The position numbers and the translations under genes are program-made. Of a stretch of DNA of 64,000 nucleotides, positions 44,292 to 53,871 are shown in pieces; the first letter of the stretch is position 1; each line of letters begins with the position of its first letter. The notes below the pieces were generated by a model that was given only the letters and a program-made list of their open reading frames with translations, did not search any database and was not told the origin of the DNA. Source of the DNA: CAVUAT01 sp963739545 (GTDB taxonomy: Bacteria; Actinomycetota; Thermoleophilia; Solirubrobacterales; 70-9); contig CAVUAT010000014.1 in NCBI GenBank assembly GCA_963739545.1, forward strand, positions 992,001-1,056,000. Reading direction: 5' to 3'.

Positions 44292-45059
44292 TTATCCCTG
44301 ACAACGCGGGCACCAGTAGGTGACCCTCGCCGAGTCGCCCTGGCCGCGGGAGCGGATCGGCGTCCTGCAGCGCGGGCAGGGCATGCGGGCGCGGCGATAG
44401 ACGCGCTTCGGCTGGCGCCCGGTCTCGACCGCGGCGAGCATCAGTTCTCGAGCCGCGCCGGCGGCGGATTCGAGCTCGTCCTCGCTCAGATCGTCGAGCC
44501 GGCGCCAGGGATCGACGCGCGCCCGCCAACACCCCTCGCTCTTGAAGATGTTGCCGATCCCGGCGAGGAGGGTCTGGTCGAGCATCGCGTCGCCGAGCTG
44601 GGTGCCGGCCTCCGCGCGGCGAAGCGATGCGGCCGCGGCCTGCGGGGTCAGGTCGGCGGCGAGGATGTCGGGCCCGAGGCGCGAGAGGCGCGGGTCGCGC
44701 CGCAGCTCGCCTTCGCGGACGATCCGCATCGAGGTGCCGCCGAAATTGACCGCCTCGGCACGCTCGCCGGCGAGTGCGACCCAAGCCGCCACCGCGGGCT
44801 TGCGCCAGCGCTCGCCGGGGCGGTAGAGGTGCCAGGCGCCCTTCATCCCCAGGTGGCTGTGCAGGACGAGCCCCTCGTCGAAGCGCAGCAGCAGGTGCTT
44901 GCCGCGGCTCTCGGCGCCGGTGAGGGTGCGCCCTTCGAGTTGGTTGGCCGGGCGGCCGTCGGGACGCCGCCGGCCGGGAGTGCGGACCGAGACCTCCGAG
45001 CCGACCAGGGCCTCGTCGAAGCGTCGGGCGAGCCGCATGATCGTGTCGCCCTCAGCCAT
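44292..45059 (-). CDS. Fpg/Nei-family DNA glycosylase with Ala at the catalytic position
   Basis: 255 residues. GIGNIFKSEGCW (H2TH) and a C-terminal zinc finger CPRC...WCPRC are intact, and Glu3 is kept. However, the N-terminus reads MAEGDT, whereas active family members have MPEGDT with Pro2 as the Schiff-base nucleophile. So glycosylase/lyase chemistry may be altered or lost. 16 bases downstream of lhr, an association seen in actinobacteria. Confidence 0.88.
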   Translation of the reverse strand: MAEGDTIMRLARRFDEALVGSEVSVRTPGRRRPDGRPANQLEGRTLTGAESRGKHLLLRFDEGLVLHSHLGMKGAWHLYRPGERWRKPAVAAWVALAGERAEAVNFGGTSMRIVREGELRRDPRLSRLGPDILAADLTPQAAAASLRRAEAGTQLGDAMLDQTLLAGIGNIFKSEGCWRARVDPWRRLDDLSEDELESAAGAARELMLAAVETGRQPKRVYRRARMPCPRCRTPIRSRGQGDSARVTYWCPRCQG

Positions 45060-45075
45060 CCCGCCGGCCCTTGGC

Positions 45076-48000
45076 TCAGGCGACCAGGCGCCGGGGCTGG
45101 CGACGGAAGCCGGCGTCGACCAGGACCTGCTCGGTCGGCGTGCCGATCACCGCCTCGCCGTCGAGACGCTCGACCGCGAGCTTCTCGATCACGCCGTCGC
45201 GGGCCGCCTCGAACAGCTCGCCCAGGACCTCGGCGAGCTCGTCGCCCTCGAGGGGCGCGAGGCGCAGCAGGCCTCGGCCGCCGCGCTCGACGTAGAGCAG
45301 CGGCACTCCGTCGCGCAGCGCTACGTAGGCGTTCGCGGTGCGTGCAGGACGCCGCTGGCCCTCGAGCTTCGGCCAGGGAAGGGTGGCGCCGTAGGGGTTT
45401 GCGGGGTCAGTGGCGGCCAGGATCACGATCTCGCCGTTGGTGCGCGGCAGGCTGCGGAGCCGCTCGACGGCCCCTGGCAGCGCGAACTGGGCGCCGCCGA
45501 GGCCCTCTACGAAGTAGCCCCGGCGCGCCGTGCCGAGCAACTCGAGGTTCTGAAGCTCGCCGTAGATCGCCGCGAAGCCTCCGGGGATCCCTTCCGCGAT
45601 CGCGGTCTCGCGGGTGACGATGCCGTGGCGCTCGAGCATCAGCTCGGCCTGCGCGCGCGAGCGCGGGCCCTGCGGCGGGGCGTCCTCGAACAGAGCGGAG
45701 GTGAGCGACCAGCGGCCGAGGACAGTCCCGGCGGCAGCGGCGCGGCGCTGCGCGAAGCGTCTTCCGCCGCGCTTGGTGCCGCTCGCCGCCCGCAGGCGCG
45801 GCGCGCGCAGCGGCGCGAAGGCGTCGTTCGTCACCTCGCCGTTCCAGGCCAAATCCCAAAGAGCCTCGTGGAGCTCTTCGGCCGTGGCGTCGATCTGGAG
45901 CAGGTCGAGCCAGAAGCTCGGACCGCTGGCCAGGGCCGCCCGGATCGCGTCGTGGACCTCGCCCTGGGGCGCCTCGAGCTTGATGTTGCCGGCGGGAGGG
46001 CCGGCGAGGTGGACGTCCTCGCGGAAGTAGAGGGCCACCTTTCCGTCGCTTCGGCCGAGGCTTCCTGCGCCGATCCAGACCAGCTCGCCGCTCGTGCAGA
46101 GCTCGTCGAGCCAGCCGATCGAATAGGTGCCGAGGCGACGGGGGAGCACGTCGCGCTCCCAGGTCTTCGGCGTCAGCACCACTCCCTGCAGCGGGACGAG
46201 CGCCTCGCGCAGCCGGTCGGGGCCGGCGCCCGTCGGGCGATGGGCGTCGACGTTCTGCCAGCTCGGCAGGAAGCGTGCGAGCTCTGAACGGTCGGCGGCC
46301 TCGACCTCCTTGCGCAGCTTGGCGAGGCTCGCCCGGCGGACGCGCCGCAGCACGTCGGCGTCGCACCACTCGCGCTCGGTCCCCTGCGGCAGCAGCTCGC
46401 CGCGGACGACATCGCCCGCGCTCTCGAGCTCGCGGAGCGCCGGGGTCGGGTCGACCTTGTAGCGGTTGGCGAGCTGGGCGGTGGGGAAGGGGCCGTGCGT
46501 CGCCGCGTAGCGGCGCACCAGCGAGAGCATCGGGTTCTCGACCTTTTCGAGGAAGCTGTCGGGCAAGCCGGCCGGCGGGGGCACTCCGAGGGCGTCTCGG
46601 TAGAGGCCCGCATCCTCTGCCGCGATGTAGCGCTCCTCGCCCGCCACGCGCACCTTGGCGGCGCGGCGCTCGGTGACGAGCTTCTGAAGCATCGTCTCGG
46701 CCGAATAGCCCTCGACCACCCGCAGGGAGGCCTCCTCGAGGGTCAGGTCACCGAGCCGCCGCAGCACCTGCTGCAGCGCGTCGCGGTCCTTCGATCGCCC
46801 GGCCTCGGTCAGCTGCTGCAGGGAGGCCTCGACGTCGTCGAGCGCCTCGGGGTCGATCAGCTCGCGCAGCTCCTCTTGGCCGAGGAGCTCGCGCAGCAGG
46901 TCGCGGTCGAGCGCCAGCGCCGCGGCCTTGCGCTCGGCGTTCGGCGTGTCGCCTTCGTACATGTAGGTGGCGACATAGTCGAAGAGGAGCGACGAGGCGA
47001 AGGGGGAGGCAGTCGGCGTCTCCACCTCGACCATCGTGATCCGGCGCGAGTGCAGGTCGCCCAGCACCTGCTGCAGCGCCGGTAGGTCCAGTACGTCCCG
47101 CATCACCTCGCGGTACGTCTCGAGGATCACGGGGAAGCGCGGGAAGTCGCGGGCGACCTCGAGCAGGTTCTGGGACTTCAAGCGCTGCTGCCAAAGCGGG
47201 GTGCGCTTCCCCGGCCAGGCGCGAGGCAGAAGCAACGACCGCGACGCGTTCTCGCGAAAGCGCGCGCCGAACAGGGCTGAGCCGCCGAGCTCTCGCACGA
47301 TCAGGTCCTCGAGCTCGTCGGGCTCGAGCATCACCAGGTCGGCCGAGGGCGGCTCGTCGGCGTCGGGCATGTGGACGACGATCCCGTCGTCGGACCAGAT
47401 CGCGTCGGCCTCGAGCTCGGAGTCGTCGCGGATCTTGGCCGACAGCGCGAGCCCCCAGGCTGCGTGGACGCGGCCGCCGAAGGGTGAGAGCACGCACAGC
47501 CGCCAGTCGCCGATCTCGTCGCGGAACCGCTCGACGACGATGTTCTCGTCGGACGGGACGACGCGCGTGGCCGCCTGCTGCTCGGTCAGGTAGTTGACGA
47601 GGTTCTGCGCGGCGAGCGGGTCGAGGTCGTTGTCCTTGGCGAGCTGCTTCGGCGTCGCGTTGACCGCCTCGCGCGTGAACGCGCCGATCGCGCGACCGAG
47701 GTCGGCGGGCCGCCCGATGCCGTCGCCGCGCCAGAAGGGGACGGCGCCGGGCACGCCTGGCGCGGGGGTGACGATGACGCGGTCGCGGGTGATGTCCTCG
47801 ATGCGCCAGGTTGTGGCGCCGAGCAGGAAGGTCTGGCCGGGGCGGGCCTCGTAGACCATCTCCTCGTCGAGCTCGCCGACGCGGCGGCCGTCGGGCATGT
47901 GGACGCCGTAGAGCCCGCGGTCGGGGATCGTGCCGGCGTTCGCGATGGCGAGCTGCCGCGCCCCGGGGCGCCCTCGCATCGTGCCCTTGGTGCGGTCCCA

Positions 48001-49557
48001 GACGATTCGCGGGCGCAGCTCGGCGAAGCGCTCGGACGGGTAGCGCCCGTCGAGCATGTCGAGGACGTTTTCGAGCTGCTCGCGAGAGAGGTCGCGGAAA
48101 GACTCCGACGACGTGACGAGGGCCTCGACGTCGTCGATCTTCCATTCGTCGAGCGCGGCCATCGAGACGATGTGCTGAGCGAGCACGTCGAGGGGGTTGT
48201 GGGGAATCACCGTCTCCTCGATCTCGCCGCGTCGCATCAGCCGTGCGACCACCGCGCACTCGAGCAGGTCGGATCTGAACTTCGGGAAGATCCGGCCCTT
48301 CGATGTCTCGCCCAGCGAGTGCCCCGCGCGGCCGACTCGCTGTAGGCCGCGGGTGACGGACTTCGGCGACTCGATCTGAACCACCAAGTCGATCGCGCCC
48401 ATGTCGATTCCGAGTTCGAGCGATGACGTCGCGACCAGGCAGGGCAGGTCTCCCGACTTCAGCATCTCCTCGACGACGAGCCTTTCCTCGTGGGAGAGCG
48501 AGCCGTGGTGCGCACGGGCTATTTCGACGTAGCCCTCGTCATCGCGAGACTTCCGTGCCGTCGAGTCGTCGTTGCCCTCCTGCTCGGTGGCCGGGAGCTC
48601 CTGCTCGGGCTCCTCGTTCGCCATCTCGTTGAGGCGCTTGGCGATGCGCTCGGCGGCGCGGCGGCTGTTGACGAAGACGATCGTCGAGGTGTGGTCCTGC
48701 ACGAGTTCGAGCAACCGCGGGTAGATTGCCGGCCAGATCGAGCGCTGCACGGGGTCATAGGGCTGGGGCTCGGGCAACCCCGAGTCCCCGCCGTCGCGGC
48801 GTTTCTCCGTCGCCGCGTCCGGCTCGGTCATGTCCTCGACCGGAACGACGATCTCGAGGTCGAGGTCCTTCGGCTTGCTCTTGTCGACGACGGTGCACTT
48901 GCGGCCGGCGCCGGCGAGGAACTGGCCGATGCGCTCCAGCGGGCGCTGGGTGGCGCTCAGGCCGATGCGCTGGACCGGGTCGTTGCCCGCGTCCTGTCCC
49001 AGCTTGTCCAGCCGCTCCAGGGTCAGCACCATGTGCGCCCCTCGCTTCGACGGCGCGACTGCGTGGATCTCGTCCACGATCACGGCCTCGACGTCGGTCA
49101 GGATCTCGCGAGCGCCCGAGCTGATCATCAGGTAAAGCGACTCGGGCGTCGTGATCAGGATGTCGGGCGGCGTCTTTCGCATCGCCCGGCGCTGGGACTG
49201 CGGGGTGTCGCCGGTGCGAAGCCCTACCGAAATCGGCGCGCCGATGCCCGCCAGAGGCGCCCGCAGGTTGCGCTCGATGTCGTAGCTGAGCGCCTTCAGC
49301 GGCGAGATATAGACGATCTTGACCCCGGCACCGAGCTCGTCGGGACGGCGCGAGAGGCTGTCGATTCCCCAGAGGAACGCAGATAGCGTCTTGCCCGAGC
49401 CCGTCGGCGCGCAGATCAGCGTGTGCTCACCCGAGGCGATGGCGGGCCATCCCGCCGTCTGCGCAGGCGTGGGAGCCTCGAACGAGCTCTCGAACCACTT
49501 CCTGACCGGGTCAGAGAAGAGATCCATGGGTGATTTCGGGGTTGCGGTCGTACTCAT
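45076..49557 (-). CDS. lhr: Lhr-type large ATP-dependent helicase
   Basis: 1493 residues from ATG 49557; a TTG two codons earlier is possible. SF2 motifs: CAPTGSGKTLSAF (about 49-61), VIVDEIHAVAPSKRG, SATQRPLERIGQF, VGRAGH (motif VI). Long C-terminal Lhr-core with winged helices and the extra C-terminal domain of full-length Lhr. Mycobacterial Lhr unwinds RNA:DNA hybrids and is DNA-damage induced. Next to a Nei-like glycosylase, implying a repair operon. Confidence 0.95.
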   Translation of the reverse strand: MSTTATPKSPMDLFSDPVRKWFESSFEAPTPAQTAGWPAIASGEHTLICAPTGSGKTLSAFLWGIDSLSRRPDELGAGVKIVYISPLKALSYDIERNLRAPLAGIGAPISVGLRTGDTPQSQRRAMRKTPPDILITTPESLYLMISSGAREILTDVEAVIVDEIHAVAPSKRGAHMVLTLERLDKLGQDAGNDPVQRIGLSATQRPLERIGQFLAGAGRKCTVVDKSKPKDLDLEIVVPVEDMTEPDAATEKRRDGGDSGLPEPQPYDPVQRSIWPAIYPRLLELVQDHTSTIVFVNSRRAAERIAKRLNEMANEEPEQELPATEQEGNDDSTARKSRDDEGYVEIARAHHGSLSHEERLVVEEMLKSGDLPCLVATSSLELGIDMGAIDLVVQIESPKSVTRGLQRVGRAGHSLGETSKGRIFPKFRSDLLECAVVARLMRRGEIEETVIPHNPLDVLAQHIVSMAALDEWKIDDVEALVTSSESFRDLSREQLENVLDMLDGRYPSERFAELRPRIVWDRTKGTMRGRPGARQLAIANAGTIPDRGLYGVHMPDGRRVGELDEEMVYEARPGQTFLLGATTWRIEDITRDRVIVTPAPGVPGAVPFWRGDGIGRPADLGRAIGAFTREAVNATPKQLAKDNDLDPLAAQNLVNYLTEQQAATRVVPSDENIVVERFRDEIGDWRLCVLSPFGGRVHAAWGLALSAKIRDDSELEADAIWSDDGIVVHMPDADEPPSADLVMLEPDELEDLIVRELGGSALFGARFRENASRSLLLPRAWPGKRTPLWQQRLKSQNLLEVARDFPRFPVILETYREVMRDVLDLPALQQVLGDLHSRRITMVEVETPTASPFASSLLFDYVATYMYEGDTPNAERKAAALALDRDLLRELLGQEELRELIDPEALDDVEASLQQLTEAGRSKDRDALQQVLRRLGDLTLEEASLRVVEGYSAETMLQKLVTERRAAKVRVAGEERYIAAEDAGLYRDALGVPPPAGLPDSFLEKVENPMLSLVRRYAATHGPFPTAQLANRYKVDPTPALRELESAGDVVRGELLPQGTEREWCDADVLRRVRRASLAKLRKEVEAADRSELARFLPSWQNVDAHRPTGAGPDRLREALVPLQGVVLTPKTWERDVLPRRLGTYSIGWLDELCTSGELVWIGAGSLGRSDGKVALYFREDVHLAGPPAGNIKLEAPQGEVHDAIRAALASGPSFWLDLLQIDATAEELHEALWDLAWNGEVTNDAFAPLRAPRLRAASGTKRGGRRFAQRRAAAAGTVLGRWSLTSALFEDAPPQGPRSRAQAELMLERHGIVTRETAIAEGIPGGFAAIYGELQNLELLGTARRGYFVEGLGGAQFALPGAVERLRSLPRTNGEIVILAATDPANPYGATLPWPKLEGQRRPARTANAYVALRDGVPLLYVERGGRGLLRLAPLEGDELAEVLGELFEAARDGVIEKLAVERLDGEAVIGTPTEQVLVDAGFRRQPRRLVA

Positions 49558-49745
49558 GCCCAACCTAATGACTGTACAGATGGCGGGGCCGTCGGCCCCG
49601 ATCGAATGGCTGGCGAGCGAGGGCGCCCCTGGCGCCCGGGGCCGAGGTCGAGGCCCCGCTCTTCTACAGCACCAAGTTCACCGACGGGCGCTGGGCATCT
49701 GGGGAGAGCGCTCGCAGGCCGAGGCGCGGCTCGAGGGCCGAGCGG

Positions 49746-50282
49746 TCAGGAGAGCGTCGCCGCGACCTCCGCCAGCGGCGGCGCGTCGCGGTCGCGGTCC
49801 GACAGCAGCGGATCGCTGATCGGCCACTCGATCCCGACCTCGGGGTCGTCCCAGGCGACGCCGGACTCGAGCGCTGGGTCGTAGTAGCTCGAGAGGCGGT
49901 AGAGCACGTCGGCCTCGTCGCTGAGCAGGCAGAATGCGTGCCCGAAGCCCTGTGGGATGTAGAGCTGATGATGCTTCTCGCCGTCGAGCTCGTGGCCCTC
50001 CCACTGCTTGTAGGTCGGCGAGTCGGGTCGCAGGTCGACGGCGACGTCCCAGATCCGCCCCTGCGGGCAGCGCACCAGCTTCGCCTGGCCGCGCTGCATG
50101 TGGATCCCTCGAAGCACCGGGCCGCGCGAGCGGCTGTGGTTGTCCTGCACGAACGAGACGTCGATGCCGAGCTCGCTCAGGTCGGACTCGCGGAACGTCT
50201 CGACCAGGAAGCCGCGCTCGTCCCCGTGCACGTCGGGTTCGAGCAGGACCACGTCGGTGAGCTCTGTCGGCAGGCGCCGCAT
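49746..50282 (-). CDS. rmlC: dTDP-4-dehydrorhamnose 3,5-epimerase
   Basis: 178 residues; third step of dTDP-L-rhamnose synthesis. FVQDNHSRSRGPVLRGIH carries the catalytic His, and YIPQGFGHAFCLLSDEADVLYR follows. Last gene of rmlA-D-B-C; its ATG shares one base with the rmlB stop. The 181 bases between it and lhr hold no convincing gene. Confidence 0.95.
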   Translation of the reverse strand: MRRLPTELTDVVLLEPDVHGDERGFLVETFRESDLSELGIDVSFVQDNHSRSRGPVLRGIHMQRGQAKLVRCPQGRIWDVAVDLRPDSPTYKQWEGHELDGEKHHQLYIPQGFGHAFCLLSDEADVLYRLSSYYDPALESGVAWDDPEVGIEWPISDPLLSDRDRDAPPLAEVAATLS

Positions 50283-51283
50283 CAGCCGCTGAGCCTAGTC
50301 CCGTAGTGGCGCTCGTAGTACTCGCGATAGGAGCCCGAGCGGATCGGGGCCCACCAGTCCTCGTTCTCGCGGTACCACGCGACCGTCCGCTCGATTCCCT
50401 CGGAGAAGGGGACCGCTGCGGCCCACCCGAGCGCGGTCAGCTTGTCGGATGACAGGGAATAGCGGCGGTCGTGGCCGGGGCGGTCGTCGACGTGGGAGAT
50501 CAGCGACTCGTCGCGTCCCGTGAGCTCGAGGATCCGCTTTACGACGTCGATGTTCGGGAGCTCGTCAGGGCCGCCGACGTTGTAGACCTGCGCCGCCTCG
50601 CCGCGTTCGAGGACCGCGTCGATCGCGGAGCAGCAGTCCTCGACGAAGAGCCAGTTGCGCACCTGCATGCCGTCGCCGTAGACCGGGAGGGCGTCCCCCG
50701 CGAATGCGTTCAGGATGCAAAGCGGGATCAGCTTCTCGGGGTGCTGGCGAGGGCCGTAGTTGTTCGATCCGCGGACGATCAGGGCATCGGCGCCATAGGT
50801 GCGCGCGAATGCCGAGACGAGCAGATCACCCCCGGCCTTCGAAGCGGCGTAGGGGGACGACGGGTCGATCGGCGACGCCTCGGTCGCCGTCCCCTCGTCG
50901 AGGTCGCCGTAGACCTCGTCGGTCGAGACCTGGAGATGGCGGATGCCGGCGTCGCGGCTCGCCTCGAGCAGCACGTAGGTGCCGTAGACGTCCGTGGTGA
51001 TGAACTCGCCCGGGGACTCGATCGAGCGGTCGACGTGCGACTCGGCGGCGAAGTTGACGACCGCGTCGCAGCCGGCGACGGCTGCGCGCGCGGCCTCGGC
51101 CTCGGCGATGTCCCCCTGCACGAACTCCAGCCGGTCCGCCGGGAGCCCCTCGAGGTTCTCGCGCCTACCGGCGTAGGTGAGCTTGTCGAGCACCCGCACC
51201 GAGTCCTCGCCGTGGGTGGCGAGGCGATGCGCGACGAAGTTCGAGCCGATGAAGCCGGCGCCGCCGGCTACGAGGAGCTTCAT
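50282..51283 (-). CDS. rmlB: dTDP-glucose 4,6-dehydratase
   Basis: 333 residues; extended SDR. GGAGFIGSNFVAHRL binds NAD, STDEVYGDLDEG and YAASKAGGDLLV hold the catalytic Thr, Asp, Glu, Tyr and Lys. ATG overlaps the rmlD stop (ATGA). Confidence 0.96.
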   Translation of the reverse strand: MKLLVAGGAGFIGSNFVAHRLATHGEDSVRVLDKLTYAGRRENLEGLPADRLEFVQGDIAEAEAARAAVAGCDAVVNFAAESHVDRSIESPGEFITTDVYGTYVLLEASRDAGIRHLQVSTDEVYGDLDEGTATEASPIDPSSPYAASKAGGDLLVSAFARTYGADALIVRGSNNYGPRQHPEKLIPLCILNAFAGDALPVYGDGMQVRNWLFVEDCCSAIDAVLERGEAAQVYNVGGPDELPNIDVVKRILELTGRDESLISHVDDRPGHDRRYSLSSDKLTALGWAAAVPFSEGIERTVAWYRENEDWWAPIRSGSYREYYERHYGTRLSG

Positions 51284-52326
51284 GAGTCATCCTCCCGCAC
51301 GTCCTCCGCTTCGCGTCCGGGCGTGCGGGGTTGCGATTCCGGCGCGGGGGATTCCGAGGTTTCGCTCGGTTCACTCGGCGATTGACCCTCGGCGTCTTCG
51401 TCCTCGTCACGCTTCCGGTGAAGGTCGAGCACCGGTTGGCGGAAGGTCGTGGATCCGGCGCGGCGCTCGGGGGGCTTTTCCTCAGTGGTCGGTGCGTCGC
51501 GGCGCTCGAGGTAGTCGGCGAGTCCGCGCTGCCAATCGGGCAGGGTGATCGGGGCGGTGCGGCCGCTGCCGAGCACTGAGTTGGCCGGGCGCTTGGCGGG
51601 GCGTTCCATCATGTCGGTGGTCGAGGCCATCACCCGGGTCACGACCTCGGACTGGCGGAAGATCTCCATCGCGAACTCGTACCACGAGCAGCTGCCCTGG
51701 CCCGCCATGTGGTGGATGCCGAACGACTCGGTGTCGATCAGCCGCACGAGGCCCGCAGCGAGGTGCCCCGTGTAGGTAGGGCAGCCGACCTGGTCGTGGA
51801 CGACGACGACCGGTCCGCCGCTCTGGCCGAGGCGAAGCATCGTCTCGACGAAGTTGCCGCCGCCCGGCCCGAACAGCCAGGAGGTCCGGACGATGTAGCT
51901 GCGCCGGGTCGCGAGGGCTGTCGCCCGCTCGCCCGCGAGCTTGGTCCTGCCGTAGGCGTTGATCGGCGCGGGCTCGTCCGACTCGGTGTACGGGCCGCGC
52001 TTCGTGCCGTCGAAGACGTAGTCGGTCGAGACGTAGAGCACCTTGGCCCCGGCGTTCGCGGCCGCGATGGCGACGAAGCTCGCTCCCTCGCCGTTGACCA
52101 GCTCAGCGTCGTGCTCTGAGTCCTCGGCGCCGTCGACGTTGGTCCAGGCCGCGCAGTTGATCACGGCCCCGGGGCGGTGGCGCGCCATCGCGCGGTCGAC
52201 GCGCTTCGGGTCGGTGACGTCGAGCTCGTCGCGGTCGAGCGCGACGACCTCGTGGCCCTGCGCGCCCGCGAACCTGGCCACGTCCGTGCCCAGCATCCCG
52301 CCGGCCCCAGTGATCAGGACCTTCAC
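51280..52326 (-). CDS. rmlD: dTDP-4-dehydrorhamnose reductase with acidic C-terminal tail
   Basis: 348 residues from GTG 52326, which overlaps the rmlA stop. ITGAGGMLGTDVARF, VSTDYVFDG and YGRTKLAGE are canonical. The enzyme fold ends near 285. About 55 further residues are disordered-looking and rich in Glu, Asp, Ser and Pro (DEDEDAEGQSPSEPSETSES), not a normal part of RmlD. Final step of dTDP-rhamnose synthesis. Confidence 0.94.
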   Translation of the reverse strand: MKVLITGAGGMLGTDVARFAGAQGHEVVALDRDELDVTDPKRVDRAMARHRPGAVINCAAWTNVDGAEDSEHDAELVNGEGASFVAIAAANAGAKVLYVSTDYVFDGTKRGPYTESDEPAPINAYGRTKLAGERATALATRRSYIVRTSWLFGPGGGNFVETMLRLGQSGGPVVVVHDQVGCPTYTGHLAAGLVRLIDTESFGIHHMAGQGSCSWYEFAMEIFRQSEVVTRVMASTTDMMERPAKRPANSVLGSGRTAPITLPDWQRGLADYLERRDAPTTEEKPPERRAGSTTFRQPVLDLHRKRDEDEDAEGQSPSEPSETSESPAPESQPRTPGREAEDVREDDS

Positions 52327-53402
52327 GGGATCGCGATCTCCGCGTTGTCGCCGACCAGGAACTGCATGGTCTTCGGCATCCCGTCGCTGCGGGTGACGCT
52401 GACGTCCTTTCCGAGCAGGCTGCGCTCCATGCGGGCGGGGAGATCGCGGATCACCGATCCGGCGAGCACGATCGAGTGCTCGATCTCCGATCCGACGACG
52501 ACGACATCCTCGCCGATCGCGGTGTAGGGACCGACGTAGGCGTTCTCGAGCCTGGCGCCCGCGGCGATCACGGCGGGCCCGCGGACGCGGCAGCCTTTGA
52601 GCGTCGCGCCCTTCTCGACCACCAGGCGGCCCTCGACCTCGGAGTCCACGAGCTCGCCCTCGATTCGCTTCTCGAGGTCCTCGAGCACGAGGCGGTTGGC
52701 CTCCAGCATGTCCTCGAGCTTGCCGGTGTCCTTCCACCAGCCCTTGACGATGTGCGGCTCCACGCGCTTGCCCCCGTCGATGAGGGCGTCGATCGCGTCG
52801 GTGATCTCGAGCTCGCCGCGCGCCGAGGGCTCGATCGAATGGGCGGCCTCGAAGATCGCCGGCGAGAACATGTAGACGCCGACGAGCGCCAGGTCGCTCG
52901 GCGGCTCGGTCGGCTTCTCGATCAGGCGGACGACGCGGTCGCCGTCGAGCTCGGCGACGCCGTAAGCCGAGGGATCGGGGACCGAGGTCAGCAGGATGGA
53001 GGCCTCCGGGCCCGAGGACTTGAAGTCCTCGACCAGCTCGACGATCCCGTCGCGCAGCAGGTTGTCGCCCAGATACATGACGAACGCGCTGTCGCCCAGG
53101 TAACCCTCGGCGGTGAGCAGGGCGTGGGCGAGCCCGAGCGGCGCCTCCTGCTCGATGTAGGTGACCTCGGCGCCGAACCGGGAGCCGTTACCGACCGCGT
53201 CGCGGATCTCGCCGCCGGTCTCGGGGGCGATGATGATCCCGATCTCGTCGATGCCCGCCTCGACGAGGGCCTCGATGCCGTAGAAGAGCACGGGCTTGTT
53301 GGCTACGGGCACGAGCTGCTTCGCCGAGGTGTGCGTGATCGGACGCAGGCGCGTGCCCGCGCCACCGGACAGGATCAATCCCTTCATTGCGAACTCGCTC
53401 AC
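52323..53402 (-). CDS. rmlA: Glucose-1-phosphate thymidylyltransferase, long form
   Basis: 359 residues; makes dTDP-glucose. LSGGAGTRLRPITHTSAKQL is the nucleotidyl-transfer motif. The C-terminal 110 residues form left-handed beta-helix repeats (VVEKGATLKGCRVRGPAVIA), as in the RmlA3/long type. GTG 53402 overlaps the stop of leader ORF C (GTGA); ATG 53387 five codons later is an alternative start. Confidence 0.93.
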   Translation of the reverse strand: MSEFAMKGLILSGGAGTRLRPITHTSAKQLVPVANKPVLFYGIEALVEAGIDEIGIIIAPETGGEIRDAVGNGSRFGAEVTYIEQEAPLGLAHALLTAEGYLGDSAFVMYLGDNLLRDGIVELVEDFKSSGPEASILLTSVPDPSAYGVAELDGDRVVRLIEKPTEPPSDLALVGVYMFSPAIFEAAHSIEPSARGELEITDAIDALIDGGKRVEPHIVKGWWKDTGKLEDMLEANRLVLEDLEKRIEGELVDSEVEGRLVVEKGATLKGCRVRGPAVIAAGARLENAYVGPYTAIGEDVVVVGSEIEHSIVLAGSVIRDLPARMERSLLGKDVSVTRSDGMPKTMQFLVGDNAEIAIP

Positions 53403-53452
53403 AGGGATATGAGAATTTGACGTTGACCCCGGTGCGGTCTCAAATCAGCCAT
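53399..53452 (-). promoter_or_regulatory. RPHRG leader element, copy C, upstream of the rml operon
   Basis: A 17-codon ORF, MADLRPHRGQRQILISL, ends with a TGA overlapping the rmlA GTG. Its hairpin keeps GACC/GGTC, while the outer arms change together from ATGAG/CTCAT (copies A and B) to ATTTGA/TCAAAT, a covariation. TAGCCT (53468-53463) lies 10 nt before the ATG, as in copy B. Confidence 0.55.
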
Positions 53453-53488
53453 GGGGGAAGAGAGGCTACGCGAGGGTAGGCTCCGCGC

Positions 53489-53866
53489 GTGGAGTGGATG
53501 GTTCACGTCGGCTTGGCCGAGCTCGCCGTCGGCGGCCTGCTGGGCTGGGCGATGGTCGCGCAGGACCAGCGCCCCGATCTGGTCAAGCGCGCGGGCGTGA
53601 TCGCCCCGCACCGAATCCGGCAGGTGCACCTCGACTACGTGTTCATGGGCCTGATCCTGATCGCAGTGGGGCTCGCGATCCCGTCCCTTTCGAACTGGAT
53701 CGCGATCCCGCTCGTCTTCGGGACTCTCGTGAACCCGTTCCTGTTCGTCCCGCAGGCGTTCAGCAAGGAGGTCGACAACCGCCTCTGGTACCGCGGGCTC
53801 GCGATCGTCTCCTTCTTGGGCGTCAGCGGCGGCCTCGTGGCCGCCGCCATCACTGGGCCTGGTTGA
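53489..53866 (+). CDS. Small four-helix membrane protein
   Basis: 125 residues, four hydrophobic segments (about 5-22, 48-66, 70-88, 103-121). HRIRQVHLDYVFMGLILIAVG recalls the small membrane isomerases related to styrene-oxide isomerase and hydroxylaminobenzene mutase, but this is weak. GTG start with TAGGCT 6 nt upstream; promoter overlaps the divergent rml leader region. Confidence 0.72.
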   Translation: MEWMVHVGLAELAVGGLLGWAMVAQDQRPDLVKRAGVIAPHRIRQVHLDYVFMGLILIAVGLAIPSLSNWIAIPLVFGTLVNPFLFVPQAFSKEVDNRLWYRGLAIVSFLGVSGGLVAAAITGPG

Positions 53867-53871
53867 GCCAG

